Assembly (NCBI GenBank): GCA_964586655.1
Contig: CAZPGY010000012.1
Location: forward strand, 9,853 to 73,852
Reading direction: 5' to 3'
Source of the DNA: JAJYSO01 sp964586655
GTDB taxonomy: Bacteria; Bacteroidota; Bacteroidia; Flavobacteriales; Flavobacteriaceae
Length of the DNA stretch: 64,000 bases
Part shown: positions 55,371 to 64,000 of the stretch, piece after piece
How positions within the stretch are numbered: the stretch's first letter is position 1
Layout: each line of letters opens with the position of its first letter
Position numbers and translations under genes: made by a program
The notes under the pieces: model-generated
What the model was told of the DNA's origin: nothing
Databases searched by the model: none
What the model saw: the letters and a program-made list of their open reading frames with translations, nothing else

Positions 55371-58300
55371 TTATTTTTTAATCACTTTAAAAATCTGAGC
55401 GTGATTGTCAATGCGTGTTTTAATGAAATACGTCCCGGAAGCAAAGTTTGAAAAATCAATTTGAATATTCGGCTCCGCATACTCGGCACTGTAAACTTCA
55501 CGACCCAACATATCATAAATCACAATATGATCAATGGAATGTTTGTTTTCAATATTCAGGGTCGACTCTACCGGATTGGGGTAAAGCTTAATCCCTGCAA
55601 ACTCAGGATAATTGACGTTCAACGCAAGACTGACCGTAATACCCAGCGGCTCACTTTCACATTCCCCTTGACGGGTTTGCGTGACGTAGTAGGTTTCTTG
55701 GTCAACCAAGGCAACCGTGGTTGGATCGTTTATAGGTTGTAACATAAACTGATCTTCATACCACTGCAAGTTTTTACCTTGCACCGTCAAATCACTCAAC
55801 ATATCTCCGGCAAGGAAAGGTTGGTTGATCGCTGCCACCGGTTTTGCTGATTTGTCGAAGAACTCCATAATCACTTCTTTCATCGCACTTTCACAACCTT
55901 TGATGGTTTGCGTGACATAATATCGCTCTCCTTGAACAATCGGGCTGTTGGCAGAAATGGGCATTCCACTGGAAGTGTACCATTGCACATCTTTTCCTAA
56001 AACCTCAATGTCAGACAACAAGCCTTCACCACAAATCGTGTGCTTAGGCGACACAATTGGTGTCGGGGTTGTCTCCGTGTTCACCACAACTTCAACCTCC
56101 GCAGCATTGGACTGGCACATCACCTCGCGGCTTCCTACCGACCAGTTAAAGAAGTAGTAATAAGAATATGTACTGGGAGAAGGATCCGATGAATAGGTAT
56201 AACCAACGATACTGCCATAGGCTCCGGCCGGTCCTATTTCATACGGGTAATTTGTACTTCCCGAATCATACCCCATATCCAAGACAGAAGAACCGGTTTG
56301 CAACAGTTTATAACCGGTTCCAACAGGAACATTAAAATCTAAAATCACGGTTACCGGATTATTAGGAGATTTGGGTACCTGCTGAGTGTGCTGGGCGATA
56401 ATACTTCCCGAAGCATCAATCAAGGAAATTTCCAAACTACCGGCTTCTTCCGGATAAACATCTACACTGTGCAGGGTGAAGGCCGCATAGGCATCAAAAG
56501 CCAATCCATAATTCAATGTACTTGCTGATGAGTAAGTATCATCGTGTGTTGTCTTTCCATATTGATCCACATACACTATTTCTCCCAAGAAGGTTTCTTT
56601 GGCCCAAAAGGAGGTGCTGGCACTTACGTTCACCGTCAAACTACTTCCTTTGCCGAGGTAGTTACCACCGGTAGCAGCGTCATACCAATAAATATCACTT
56701 CCTATACCGCTGGAGTCTACCGACAAGGTCACCTCTCCTCCGGGGGCGCATACATAAAATTTACTTTGGGTCGGCGTAGCAGACAACTGACTGCATTGGA
56801 ACTCAATTGGCGTAATTTTAAACGGCTTACTCTCACAACCCATGATTGTTTGGGTAACATAATAAGCCTGTCCATCGACCAAATCAAGGGTATCCGGACG
56901 GTTAATCGGCTGAGTCAATCCTGCATCTTTATACCAATTTAAACCTTGATTGTAGGCTGAGGTATCTATATCCGATGCTAAATCGGCCACTACCTCTCCG
57001 GATACAAAGTAAGGAATACTGTCTCCGGTTGGAGCAGCTACATTATTACAATCTAAACCACTGATATCTAAAGTATAGCCGGTGCTTCCTGTTTGAGAAG
57101 AGATTACAATAACAAATTCTTCTCCGGCGTTCACATAAAAATCGTTCAGCTCGGCCACTCCGTTTTCAACCGGCAAGCCGGCTACGCAGTCTCGACCAAT
57201 ATCACCGCAGCTTTTATAAATAAACACGGCCGCATTGCTATTGGTTACATTAGACAACTTGATGTTCAAAATATCATCATTGCTCGGATCGGCTGCATAG
57301 TGATATAGCACTTCCGCTCCGTTGAGGTAATTGGAACCGTTACAACCCATACCCGGATCACCAGCGTAATTGTTGCCAAACAAGGCCGTATTATCGGCAT
57401 CCGTATAGGGCAAATCCTGATAGTCTACATTAAAATCACTGGATTGATCTACGACCACAGTTACCTTTTTTAGCGGAGATTCGCAAATCGCATCCTCTTG
57501 TCCTATAGACCAGTTAAAGAAATAATAATAGCTACTACTATTTAATGAACCGGTCGCTCCATAAGTCCCGGCAGTAATTTGTCCAAACTCCCCATTTTGT
57601 CCTATATTATAGGGATAATTATTTCCTGAGGAATCCCTAATCAAATCCAATGAAGGATTGGAGGTTTGTAATAACCTGTACCCAGTACCTGCCGGAACGG
57701 CAAAATTTAAAACAATTGTTATCGGACTATTAGGAGAAGCCGAAACTGACTGGCTCTTTGAATACAATAAGCTACCTGATGAATCAAACAAAGAAATCTC
57801 CAAGTCACCTGACTCATCCGGGTAAACATCAACACTATGAAGGGTAAAGTCTTTAGCAGCATTAAATTTTAAACCATAATTCAAAGTACTTCCAAAAGAA
57901 GAACTACCCGTAGGAGCGACTTTTCCAAAACCGGACACATAACTCTCTCCACCCAATAGAACCTCCGTTACCCAAAAGGTAGTATCTTGGGTGATTTCAG
58001 GTGTCTCCAAAGAATTTCCTGAAGCAACAAGATCAGTACCGGATGAATCTGCATACCAGTATATTTCATCCCCCGTTCCGGAGGCATTGACCCTGATGGT
58101 TGCCGTCCCGCGACAGGCCACGGTATCTACATCATAGCTTGTAATGGCCAAAGTGCTGCAATCAATTTCACTAACTTCTACCGCCAAAGCCGCACTTTCG
58201 CAACCTTTAAAGGTTTGGGTGACATAATAAACAGCACCATTAACCAAGTTAAAGTTATCGGGATCGGTAATCTCATTGCTCAACCCGGCATCGGTGTACC

Positions 58301-61300
58301 AGTGCAATTCGGCTCCGGTATGTGTAGAGTCTGCCATCAGATCACTTACCACATCTCCGCCCACAAATTTTTGCAGCGTATCTCCTATCGGGCGAGTTAC
58401 ATCATTACAAGAGAAGTACTCAATATCAATTTGATAACTCACGGCTTCGGTCAGCCAAGAGGACACCACGATATAATATTTGGTTCCGGCTTCTACTTCA
58501 AAATCTTCTATGGACATATTAGCACTACTCGGTCCTGCTGCAGCTCCGGCTGCACAGCTCGTTCCGATATCGGCACAGTTTTCGTAGATAAACACGCCGG
58601 CGTAAAAGTCGTCCAAATCACTTAAACGTACATTGATTAAGGAGTCTTGGGTTGCTACAAAGGAATACACCGTCTCGCTGCCGTTGAAATAGTTGTCGGC
58701 TGTATCACAGTTACTTCCCGGTGCACCGACATAAGAGTTACCGTAGTTGGCAGTGCTCGTCGAATCGGTATAAGGCAAGCTGTTCACAATTTCATCGCCA
58801 TCATTACTCACGGTTACCGTTACTTTCTTACGCGGAGATTCGCAGATTATATCAGCATCTGAAACCACCCAATTATAGAAATAATAGTAATAATAATCAT
58901 AGGACGAATAGCTTGACACCCCTTCAGTAAGGCGACCAAAGCCTCCCAAAGCGATGGGGTATTTAGAGATTTGTGGGTAATCATATTCATACATTAAATC
59001 AACCGAGCCTGATGTTTTTCTCAAGGTATAATTTCCCGGTCCCGGAACCCTAAAGTGAAGTGGGATGGTAACCTGTCCGGATCCGGGCAAGCCTACTGTT
59101 GTTGACTCAAGCACCGTATTCTGATCCTCATCTACCAAGCTGATCTCGATATTGCCGTTACCACTCTCCACAAATACATCCACACTCATGATGGTAAAAG
59201 CTTTATCGGCCACAAAGGCGATTCCGGCACCGGTTGAGCTCGATCCATTACCGTATTGCGGACTTGAAAAACCATAAGGTCCGCTTTGGCTGCCGTTCAA
59301 CAATACCTGTGCCACCCAGAAAGAGGTGGTTTGGGTAATTTCATCTTCCACCTGAAAGTTGGCGCCTCGGTGAACTACCTCCCCGTTAGTGGGGCTGTCA
59401 TACCAGTATATGTTTGTATTACCGGAGACACTGGCCGCTTGTGCGGTTAAAGTAGGTACTCCTTTACAAACCACCGTAAGGTTTTGGGTTTGGGTAATGG
59501 CCAAACCGCTACAGTTTACTTCCGTTACCGTAACTTGAAGCGGAGCACTGACACAACCGTTAAGGGTTTGGGTAATATAATAGGTGTTCCCGTCGACAAG
59601 CCCTGTCGTATCGGCTAATTCTGCAACTGAGTCTAAGGAAGCATTGCTGTAATACCGCAAATTGGCTCCTTCCACTGCCAAGTTCGGCAGCGAGTCGCCG
59701 GGTTCAAAATATTGCGCTGCATCCCCTTCAGGTGCAGCCGTATAATCGGCACAGTCTATTTGTGCTTTATCAATCGTGAGGGTATAATCGGTCGTACTGC
59801 CACTTTCTTTGGTGGCAATCAGAATATAATAATCTTGTCCGTCATTCATCACCACTTCTTCAATACCAAAATTACTTGTAGTGCCATCACTGACCATACC
59901 GGCATAGCAATCGCTGCCGATATCGTCACAACTTTTATAAACAAATATCGCAGCATCGGGATTGGTTAATCCGGATAGACTTATACTAAATACTCCTCCT
60001 TCACTCGGACTATAGCGATATATCACCTCATAGCCATCGAGATAAGATTCCGTTGAACAGTCGTTCCCCGGAATACCGGAATAGTTGTTAAAGTAATTCT
60101 TAGTGTTATCCGAATCGGTATAAGGAAGAGGTTCGGTAACGGTAATATCTTCTACATGATTCACTACGGCCACCACTTTCTTTCTTGGAGATTCGCAAAG
60201 CCCGGTGCTTCCTAAAGACATAGCGATAGTGGATTGAATTTCTGATTGGCTCAAGGCCCGATTATAGATTCTAAATTCATCCATCTTACCGTCAAGCCCT
60301 GTACTGGAGGAGTATCCGCCTATTTTTAAGCCGGAACCTTTTTGCCAGGTATAGCTGGTAGGAACGTTATCCGTGGCTACTGATTGTCCGTCGATATAAA
60401 CGATTAGTTTCCCGGCAACATCGTCGTAAACAAAATGGACATAATGAGCATTCCCGTCATCTAAACCCGTAAAAGATATGGTTCCCAAACCATTATTGGG
60501 CTTAAAATAGGAGGAACCTGAAGGGCTGTAATAGCATCGAAAGCTGTCAGCTCCCGAATCGCCGAATAGGTATTTAAGTCCCGATATATTCTTGTCCATC
60601 TTAACCCAAAAACCAATGGTAAAGGCGCCGGTAAAATAGGTATCCCAACCGGTATCGACATAATTTGAAGAACTGGAGGATCCGGTGCCTTGCAAGGCCT
60701 TCCCGACCATGCCGCTTCCACCTACAGTAAGATTTCCTTGTATGGAAGCCGGATTATTACCTACCGGAGAACTCGCATGATTGGTGATGGAGCTTCCTTC
60801 ATCAAAGGTATAATAGAGCAATTCCGGAGCCATAGATCCTTGGCCCGTAACGGCTGCCTCTGCGACCCAGTAGGAAGTGGTTTGCTCTATCTTCGGGGTG
60901 TAAAATTCTTCTCCTCGTCCTATAGGGTTTCCGCCGGTGGCTCGATCATACCAATAGATTTCAGTATTTGCTGCCGCACCACTTCCGGTGGCCGTCAGCA
61001 AAGCAGAACCTTCTCCACAAACCGTAAAAGCTGCCGTAGAATTCACCGCCAGAACTGTACAATTCTTTTCTTGAACCGTAACGGCCAACGCACTACTCTC
61101 GCAAGTGCCGAAAGTTTGGGTGACATAATAAGTTGTATTATTACTGAGTAACGTGCTATCCGGCGCCGGATTAGTCAAAGCGGCATCGGTGTACCAAGTC
61201 AAATCACTGCCCTGTACCGTCAAGTCGGCAAGGCTTTGACCACTTATATAATCTTGAGATGCAGCGCCTGCAGGCTTTGGAAAATTAGCACAAGTGTAAC

Positions 61301-62669
61301 CGTCAATCTCTAAAGTATAGCTATAGGTAGGCGTCTGTATTGCTGAAGACACCACAAAATAGTAGGTATTCCCATTTTGCACGCTCATCTGAAATCCGTG
61401 ATCGGCTGAAGAGCTTTGAGCATAAGAACCTACAGCAGCGCATTGGTTGCCAATATCTGCACAGTCTGTATAAACAAACACGGCGGTATAGCCTGCATTT
61501 AAGCCGGTGAGATCCACATTCAATATATAATCTCCGTTAGCGGTATATTCATAGACCACATCATTTCCTGCCAAATAAGCATCGGTAGTTCCGCAATTGC
61601 TGCCGGGACTGCCTACATATGAATTGGCAAAATTACCGGTATCATCACTATCGGTATAGGGCAAAGAACTAATTGTTTTATCTCCGGCATTGCCAACCGT
61701 TGCTACAACTTTAGTTTTTGGAGAGGAACATTTAACCGCATTATCAACAGGAACATTAGAAGTAGCCTGAATCTCTGCTGCAGTCAATGCACGACCATAC
61801 CATCTAAATTCATCTAAACTCCCATCAAGTCCGGTAGACTTCACGCCACCGATAACGAAACCGGTACCGGTTTCATTAGGGATTGAAGATACCGTCTGTT
61901 GATCAACCTGAACTCCATCAACATAACCGGTATAGGTTCCGGCAGAAGCGTCATAAACCACATACATATAATGAGGTTGTCCATCAGCTCCTCCTATTAA
62001 ATCCAAATCGGGAAGGTCTCCACCTCTCATCATCCAACTGTCATTTTGAGCTACTCCTCCGGTAAAACAACGAAAGTCATCAGCTCCCGTATCCCCGAAA
62101 ATATATCTCAAGGACGAGCTGCTCGGCACATCCGTCCAAAACCCGATTGTAAAACTGCCATTAATTACAGCATTCCAACCTGTTTGAACGACATTACTAC
62201 TGCCTGAGCTTCCGGTTCCTTGCAAGGCCGTTCCTGTCATACCGGTTCCTCCTACGGTTAAGTTCCCCTGTATGGTAGCCGGGTTAGTTCCTACCGGACT
62301 CGAAGCTGTATTCTGAATTGAGCTGGCATTATTAAATTGATAATACATCAGATCGGGCAATAATGCAGAAGAAGCAGAAGAAGTACTGTACATCACTTCA
62401 GCCACCCAATAATTTGTAGTAGATGTAATATAAGGAGTAACAAAAGTGCTCCCATAACCTACCGGAATGGTATCGGTTGCAGAATCATACCAAAGAACAT
62501 CATCGCCGGTTCCACTTGGAGTGGCTGTCAGCTCCACATAACCTCCACCACAAACAGCCCCATCTTGTGTACTATTTATGGCTAAATTACTACATCCGGT
62601 TTGGGCGGTCATTTGCCCCCACCCCAACAAGATAAACGTTATTACTAAACACAAGTATTTTTTTTTCAT
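55371..62669 (-). CDS. Giant LamG-containing secreted protein with type A T9SS sorting domain
   Basis: The 2432-aa protein has a signal peptide (LCLVITFILLGWGQMTAQ), then five repeats of roughly 430-450 residues. Each opens C(S/T).LA...CG.G with an Ig-like IYWYD...YWVAE module. Repeats 1 and 2 then carry a LamG/concanavalin-type domain (YQFNNASSIQNTASSPVG, LDGSLDEFRWYGRAL); repeats 3 to 5 instead carry a shorter beta module (SVDVYPDESGDLEISLFD). All follow with a pre-peptidase-like fold (SLPYTDSDDTGNF...) and a WYTDAALTNP...YYVTQ module. The end (LYPNPVESTLNIENKHS, YDMLGREVY, GTYFIKTRIDN) is a type A sorting signal. A carbohydrate- or surface-binding adhesin is inferred. Confidence 0.92.
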   Translation of the reverse strand: MKKKYLCLVITFILLGWGQMTAQTGCSNLAINSTQDGAVCGGGYVELTATPSGTGDDVLWYDSATDTIPVGYGSTFVTPYITSTTNYWVAEVMYSTSSASSALLPDLMYYQFNNASSIQNTASSPVGTNPATIQGNLTVGGTGMTGTALQGTGSSGSSNVVQTGWNAVINGSFTIGFWTDVPSSSSLRYIFGDTGADDFRCFTGGVAQNDSWMMRGGDLPDLDLIGGADGQPHYMYVVYDASAGTYTGYVDGVQVDQQTVSSIPNETGTGFVIGGVKSTGLDGSLDEFRWYGRALTAAEIQATSNVPVDNAVKCSSPKTKVVATVGNAGDKTISSLPYTDSDDTGNFANSYVGSPGSNCGTTDAYLAGNDVVYEYTANGDYILNVDLTGLNAGYTAVFVYTDCADIGNQCAAVGSYAQSSSADHGFQMSVQNGNTYYFVVSSAIQTPTYSYTLEIDGYTCANFPKPAGAASQDYISGQSLADLTVQGSDLTWYTDAALTNPAPDSTLLSNNTTYYVTQTFGTCESSALAVTVQEKNCTVLAVNSTAAFTVCGEGSALLTATGSGAAANTEIYWYDRATGGNPIGRGEEFYTPKIEQTTSYWVAEAAVTGQGSMAPELLYYTFDEGSSITNHASSPVGNNPASIQGNLTVGGSGMVGKALQGTGSSSSSNYVDTGWDTYFTGAFTIGFWVKMDKNISGLKYLFGDSGADSFRCYYSPSGSSYFKPNNGLGTISFTGLDDGNAHYVHFVYDDVAGKLIVYIDGQSVATDNVPTSYTWQKGSGLKIGGYSSSTGLDGKMDEFRIYNRALSQSEIQSTIAMSLGSTGLCESPRKKVVAVVNHVEDITVTEPLPYTDSDNTKNYFNNYSGIPGNDCSTESYLDGYEVIYRYSPSEGGVFSISLSGLTNPDAAIFVYKSCDDIGSDCYAGMVSDGTTSNFGIEEVVMNDGQDYYILIATKESGSTTDYTLTIDKAQIDCADYTAAPEGDAAQYFEPGDSLPNLAVEGANLRYYSNASLDSVAELADTTGLVDGNTYYITQTLNGCVSAPLQVTVTEVNCSGLAITQTQNLTVVCKGVPTLTAQAASVSGNTNIYWYDSPTNGEVVHRGANFQVEDEITQTTSFWVAQVLLNGSQSGPYGFSSPQYGNGSSSTGAGIAFVADKAFTIMSVDVFVESGNGNIEISLVDEDQNTVLESTTVGLPGSGQVTIPLHFRVPGPGNYTLRKTSGSVDLMYEYDYPQISKYPIALGGFGRLTEGVSSYSSYDYYYYYFYNWVVSDADIICESPRKKVTVTVSNDGDEIVNSLPYTDSTSTANYGNSYVGAPGSNCDTADNYFNGSETVYSFVATQDSLINVRLSDLDDFYAGVFIYENCADIGTSCAAGAAAGPSSANMSIEDFEVEAGTKYYIVVSSWLTEAVSYQIDIEYFSCNDVTRPIGDTLQKFVGGDVVSDLMADSTHTGAELHWYTDAGLSNEITDPDNFNLVNGAVYYVTQTFKGCESAALAVEVSEIDCSTLAITSYDVDTVACRGTATIRVNASGTGDEIYWYADSSGTDLVASGNSLETPEITQDTTFWVTEVLLGGESYVSGFGKVAPTGSSSFGSTLNYGLKFNAAKDFTLHSVDVYPDESGDLEISLFDSSGSLLYSKSQSVSASPNSPITIVLNFAVPAGTGYRLLQTSNPSLDLIRDSSGNNYPYNIGQNGEFGQITAGTYGATGSLNSSSYYYFFNWSIGQEDAICESPLKKVTVVVDQSSDFNVDYQDLPYTDADNTALFGNNYAGDPGMGCNGSNYLNGAEVLYHYAADPSNDDILNIKLSNVTNSNAAVFIYKSCGDIGRDCVAGLPVENGVAELNDFYVNAGEEFVIVISSQTGSTGYTLDISGLDCNNVAAPTGDSIPYFVSGEVVADLASDIDTSAYNQGLNWYKDAGLTQPINRPDTLDLVDGQAYYVTQTIMGCESKPFKITPIEFQCSQLSATPTQSKFYVCAPGGEVTLSVDSSGIGSDIYWYDAATGGNYLGKGSSLTVNVSASTSFWAKETFLGEIVYVDQYGKTTHDDTYSSASTLNYGLAFDAYAAFTLHSVDVYPEEAGSLEISLIDASGSIIAQHTQQVPKSPNNPVTVILDFNVPVGTGYKLLQTGSSVLDMGYDSGSTNYPYEIGPAGAYGSIVGYTYSSDPSPSTYSYYYFFNWSVGSREVMCQSNAAEVEVVVNTETTPTPIVSPKHTICGEGLLSDIEVLGKDVQWYTSSGMPISANSPIVQGERYYVTQTIKGCESAMKEVIMEFFDKSAKPVAAINQPFLAGDMLSDLTVQGKNLQWYEDQFMLQPINDPTTVALVDQETYYVTQTRQGECESEPLGITVSLALNVNYPEFAGIKLYPNPVESTLNIENKHSIDHIVIYDMLGREVYSAEYAEPNIQIDFSNFASGTYFIKTRIDNHAQIFKVIKK

Positions 62670-62750
62670 AATCCAGATTATTTTTCACCTCATAGAAAAG
62701 GCTGCCATTCCCTCCTATTATGTTAATATTATTTAAATTCATAAGCACAA

Positions 62751-62781
62751 CAAATATACAATAAAATGTACATCACACAAA
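62751..62781 (-). promoter_or_regulatory. Promoter of the five-gene surface operon
   Basis: On the minus strand TTTG, exactly 19 bases, then TATATTTG: a full consensus match, giving a leader of about 75 bases before the 2432-aa protein start. Confidence 0.75.
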
Positions 62782-63548
62782 TCCACATTGAAAAATATTT
62801 TGATATTTTTTTTGAATTAAAGGTATTAAAAGCAGCAAAAGCTACCTTTCAGCATCTTTATTTTACGTTCTCACCTAAGCAAGAATCATATATAATACGC
62901 TTAATAACAGTTATATACACTTAAAAGCTAAGCCTACCCCCTCTTTCCTATACCCAAAAAATGCTTATGCCCCTTCAAATCACAAAACTCAAAATAAATA
63001 TAAAAAAAAATCACAAATCGATCCTTATTGCAATCATAAAATTAACAAAGTAAAAAAGCAAAAACTTTCTCAATTTAAAGATAATTCGCTTGATCCTTTT
63101 CTTAATAATTTTGGTTCTTTACCGACTTCAGCAGCCAAGATTTCCTTATGCACTCTTTTAGAAACTCAAATTTTGGTGTTGCTATTTATGAAGCTATGTT
63201 GTTTTGAATGGGCAACTTAATCTTCTCGAACAAAATAACAAGGTAATAAGGTTGGTTGTGTTCAGTACATCTATCATTACTAAGGTAATAAGATTTTGAT
63301 ACAGAATCTTTCTACCCCCCCCATTTACTTAGTTAAAATATTGATAATAAATAATTCACGAATCTTATCAGCTTGTTTTTCATCTTATAAAACAAGCTAC
63401 AGTAAGTATAAAATTAATTGCACATTTATTTTCAGTTGGCCTCATTCCTTTGAGACTTTCTCATCTCCAAGGTTATACAGATCTTTAAGCAGTATACAGC
63501 GCACCATCAATCGAATCGGCATAGCGGGTTTTTCTGAGACCTACAACC
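62782..63548. other. Gene-free AT-rich stretch
   Basis: No gene or RNA is recognised in about 770 bp. There is a direct repeat AAGGTAATAAG (two copies, near 63240 and 63280) and long A/T runs. A 107-aa open frame here overlaps the repeat DNA and has no domain-like sequence. Just at its right end lies the palindrome AACCCTTCAAGGGTT that borders the IS110 segment. Confidence 0.4.
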
Positions 63549-63770
63549 CTTCAAGGGTTTTAAAACCCTTATATGTTTGTTTTCCATTTTGTGAATTGTT
63601 AATAATCATTCATCTTTGATGGTAAGGAAGAAGAAACCTTGGTACTGTGATACCGTCTTCAAGTTTTTTCTCCGTCAAGTTGAATTCGTGGTATAACCTG
63701 GTTCGAAGAAACCGTATAGTCATAAGGCTGAATGATGCTTGATTTTTTAATTAATGTCAAATTTAAAACT
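63549..63770 (+). ncRNA. IS110 left-end non-coding region, putative bridge RNA
   Basis: These 222 bp immediately precede the transposase start and recur near 13.1 kb with two base changes and no gap. They hold the palindrome AAGGGTTTTAAAACCCTT near the outer end and several short stems with internal loops (GGTACTGTGATACC; GGTT...AACC around CGAAGA). In the IS110 group, the non-coding left end is transcribed into a structured RNA that pairs with donor and target DNA to guide the recombinase. The assignment here rests on position and conservation, not on an RNA model match. Confidence 0.55.
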
Positions 63771-63776
63771 AATTTT

Positions 63777-63920
63777 ATGGATTCAAAAGGATTTTTGGGG
63801 ATCGATGTGAGTAAGGGTTACGCTGATTTTCTTTTGATAGATTCTGATTTAGAGATTTTAGAGGAGTCTTTTCAATTAAGGGATAACGCAGCTGACCGCA
63901 AGAAACTTGAAGGGTTATTC
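63777..63920 (+). pseudogene. Truncated IS110-family transposase
   Basis: Only the first 48 residues are present. They open MDSKGFLGIDVSKGYADFLL, the start of the RuvC-like DEDD catalytic domain with its first acidic residue (Asp10). The frame then crosses into antisense DNA of another transposase and stops. A full protein would be about 320 aa, so the C-terminal serine domain is lost and the copy cannot act on its own. An upstream in-frame ATG lies inside the conserved non-coding segment and is not preferred. Confidence 0.8.
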
Positions 63921-64000
63921 GTAGCGTTTTTTAAATTCGTTTTCAAAGTATTTCCAATCAATCTTCTTAGCCAAAAGAACTAATTCATGTTTTGAATTAA
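63915..64000 (-). pseudogene. Transposase fragment, IS5/IS1182-like
   Basis: Read on the minus strand from the right edge, the frame gives NSKHELVLLAKKIDWKYFEN followed by EFKKRYE and a stop. This resembles the N-terminal segment of IS5/IS1182-type transposases (HELV-L---IDW-YFE-EF---Y). It breaks off just after the Tyr, where IS110 sequence begins. The rest of this gene would lie beyond the window. Confidence 0.55.

Noticed and set aside
36994..62669. Polyketide, peptide-synthetase or toxin (Rhs/Tc) megagenes
   Set aside because: No carrier, adenylation, condensation or YD-repeat signatures; signal peptides, repeated beta modules and T9SS sorting domains explain these proteins.
63296..63619. 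107-aa open frame before the IS110 fragment
   Set aside because: It crosses the conserved non-coding left end of the IS and has no family features.
63732..63776. Upstream ATG as the IS110 transposase start
   Set aside because: It lies inside the conserved non-coding segment, which is kept at 13 kb without any transposase; the protein family begins at MDSKGFLGIDVSK.
1..64000. tRNA, rRNA, riboswitch or replication origin
   Set aside because: No cloverleaf, rRNA core, known riboswitch leader or DnaA-box cluster was seen when reading the gaps; a tRNAscan/Infernal run would be needed to exclude small RNAs.

Overview
The window is a chromosomal piece of a Bacteroidota bacterium, most likely of the class Flavobacteriia. 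This rests on gene content (type IX secretion cargo with type A and type B sorting domains, PorP/SprF, an OmpA/TPR/PD40 protein, GLPGLI, DUF4301, DUF4199), on promoters of the form TTG-N19-TAnnTTTG, and on AT-rich intergenic DNA without Shine-Dalgarno sequences. No tRNA, rRNA or CRISPR array was seen.

The first 12.9 kb is mostly housekeeping. A cut DUF4199 membrane protein is followed by rplU-rpmA and, on the other strand, ahcY. A forward run then carries a phosphopantetheinyl transferase, mgtE, a thiamine-binding-type protein, a NadR-like kinase and DUF4301. After these come an aldehyde dehydrogenase, a DNA glycosylase-like protein, a cold shock protein, a zinc-ribbon protein and an M28 membrane peptidase. 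From 13 to 20 kb lie an M13 lipoprotein peptidase, an unknown lipoprotein, a threonine-dehydrogenase-type epimerase, an ATPase with its own promoter, a small membrane protein and an alpha/beta hydrolase. From 20.4 to 27.7 kb an operon encodes a small unknown protein, a TolC/RND/MFP efflux system, a TlpA thioredoxin and a DsrE-like protein. From 28 to 35 kb come GLPGLI, a second TlpA, a Gre-type factor, a PH-domain protein, an HI0933 flavoprotein, an Rrf2 regulator, a CysH-like reductase, upp and DUF302.

The last 27 kb is surface biology. A probable five-gene reverse-strand operon starts from a near-perfect promoter at 62.75 kb. It makes two giant type A-sorted adhesin-like proteins (2432 and 1349 aa), a type B-sorted protein (919 aa), a PorP/SprF protein and an OmpA-family peptidoglycan-binding protein. 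A separate gene makes a 2569-aa type B-sorted protein with about 15 tandem modules. The two type B proteins share a roughly 220-residue domain I do not recognise.

The gaps between genes are unusually full of repeats. I see a terminal-inverted-repeat element family (four copies), three other dispersed families and a 182-bp palindromic array into which a GIY-YIG nuclease gene is precisely set. A 222-bp IS110 left-end segment is present twice with only two differences, once without any transposase. Such segments are where IS110 elements encode their guide (bridge) RNA. The right edge is a junction of two broken transposases.
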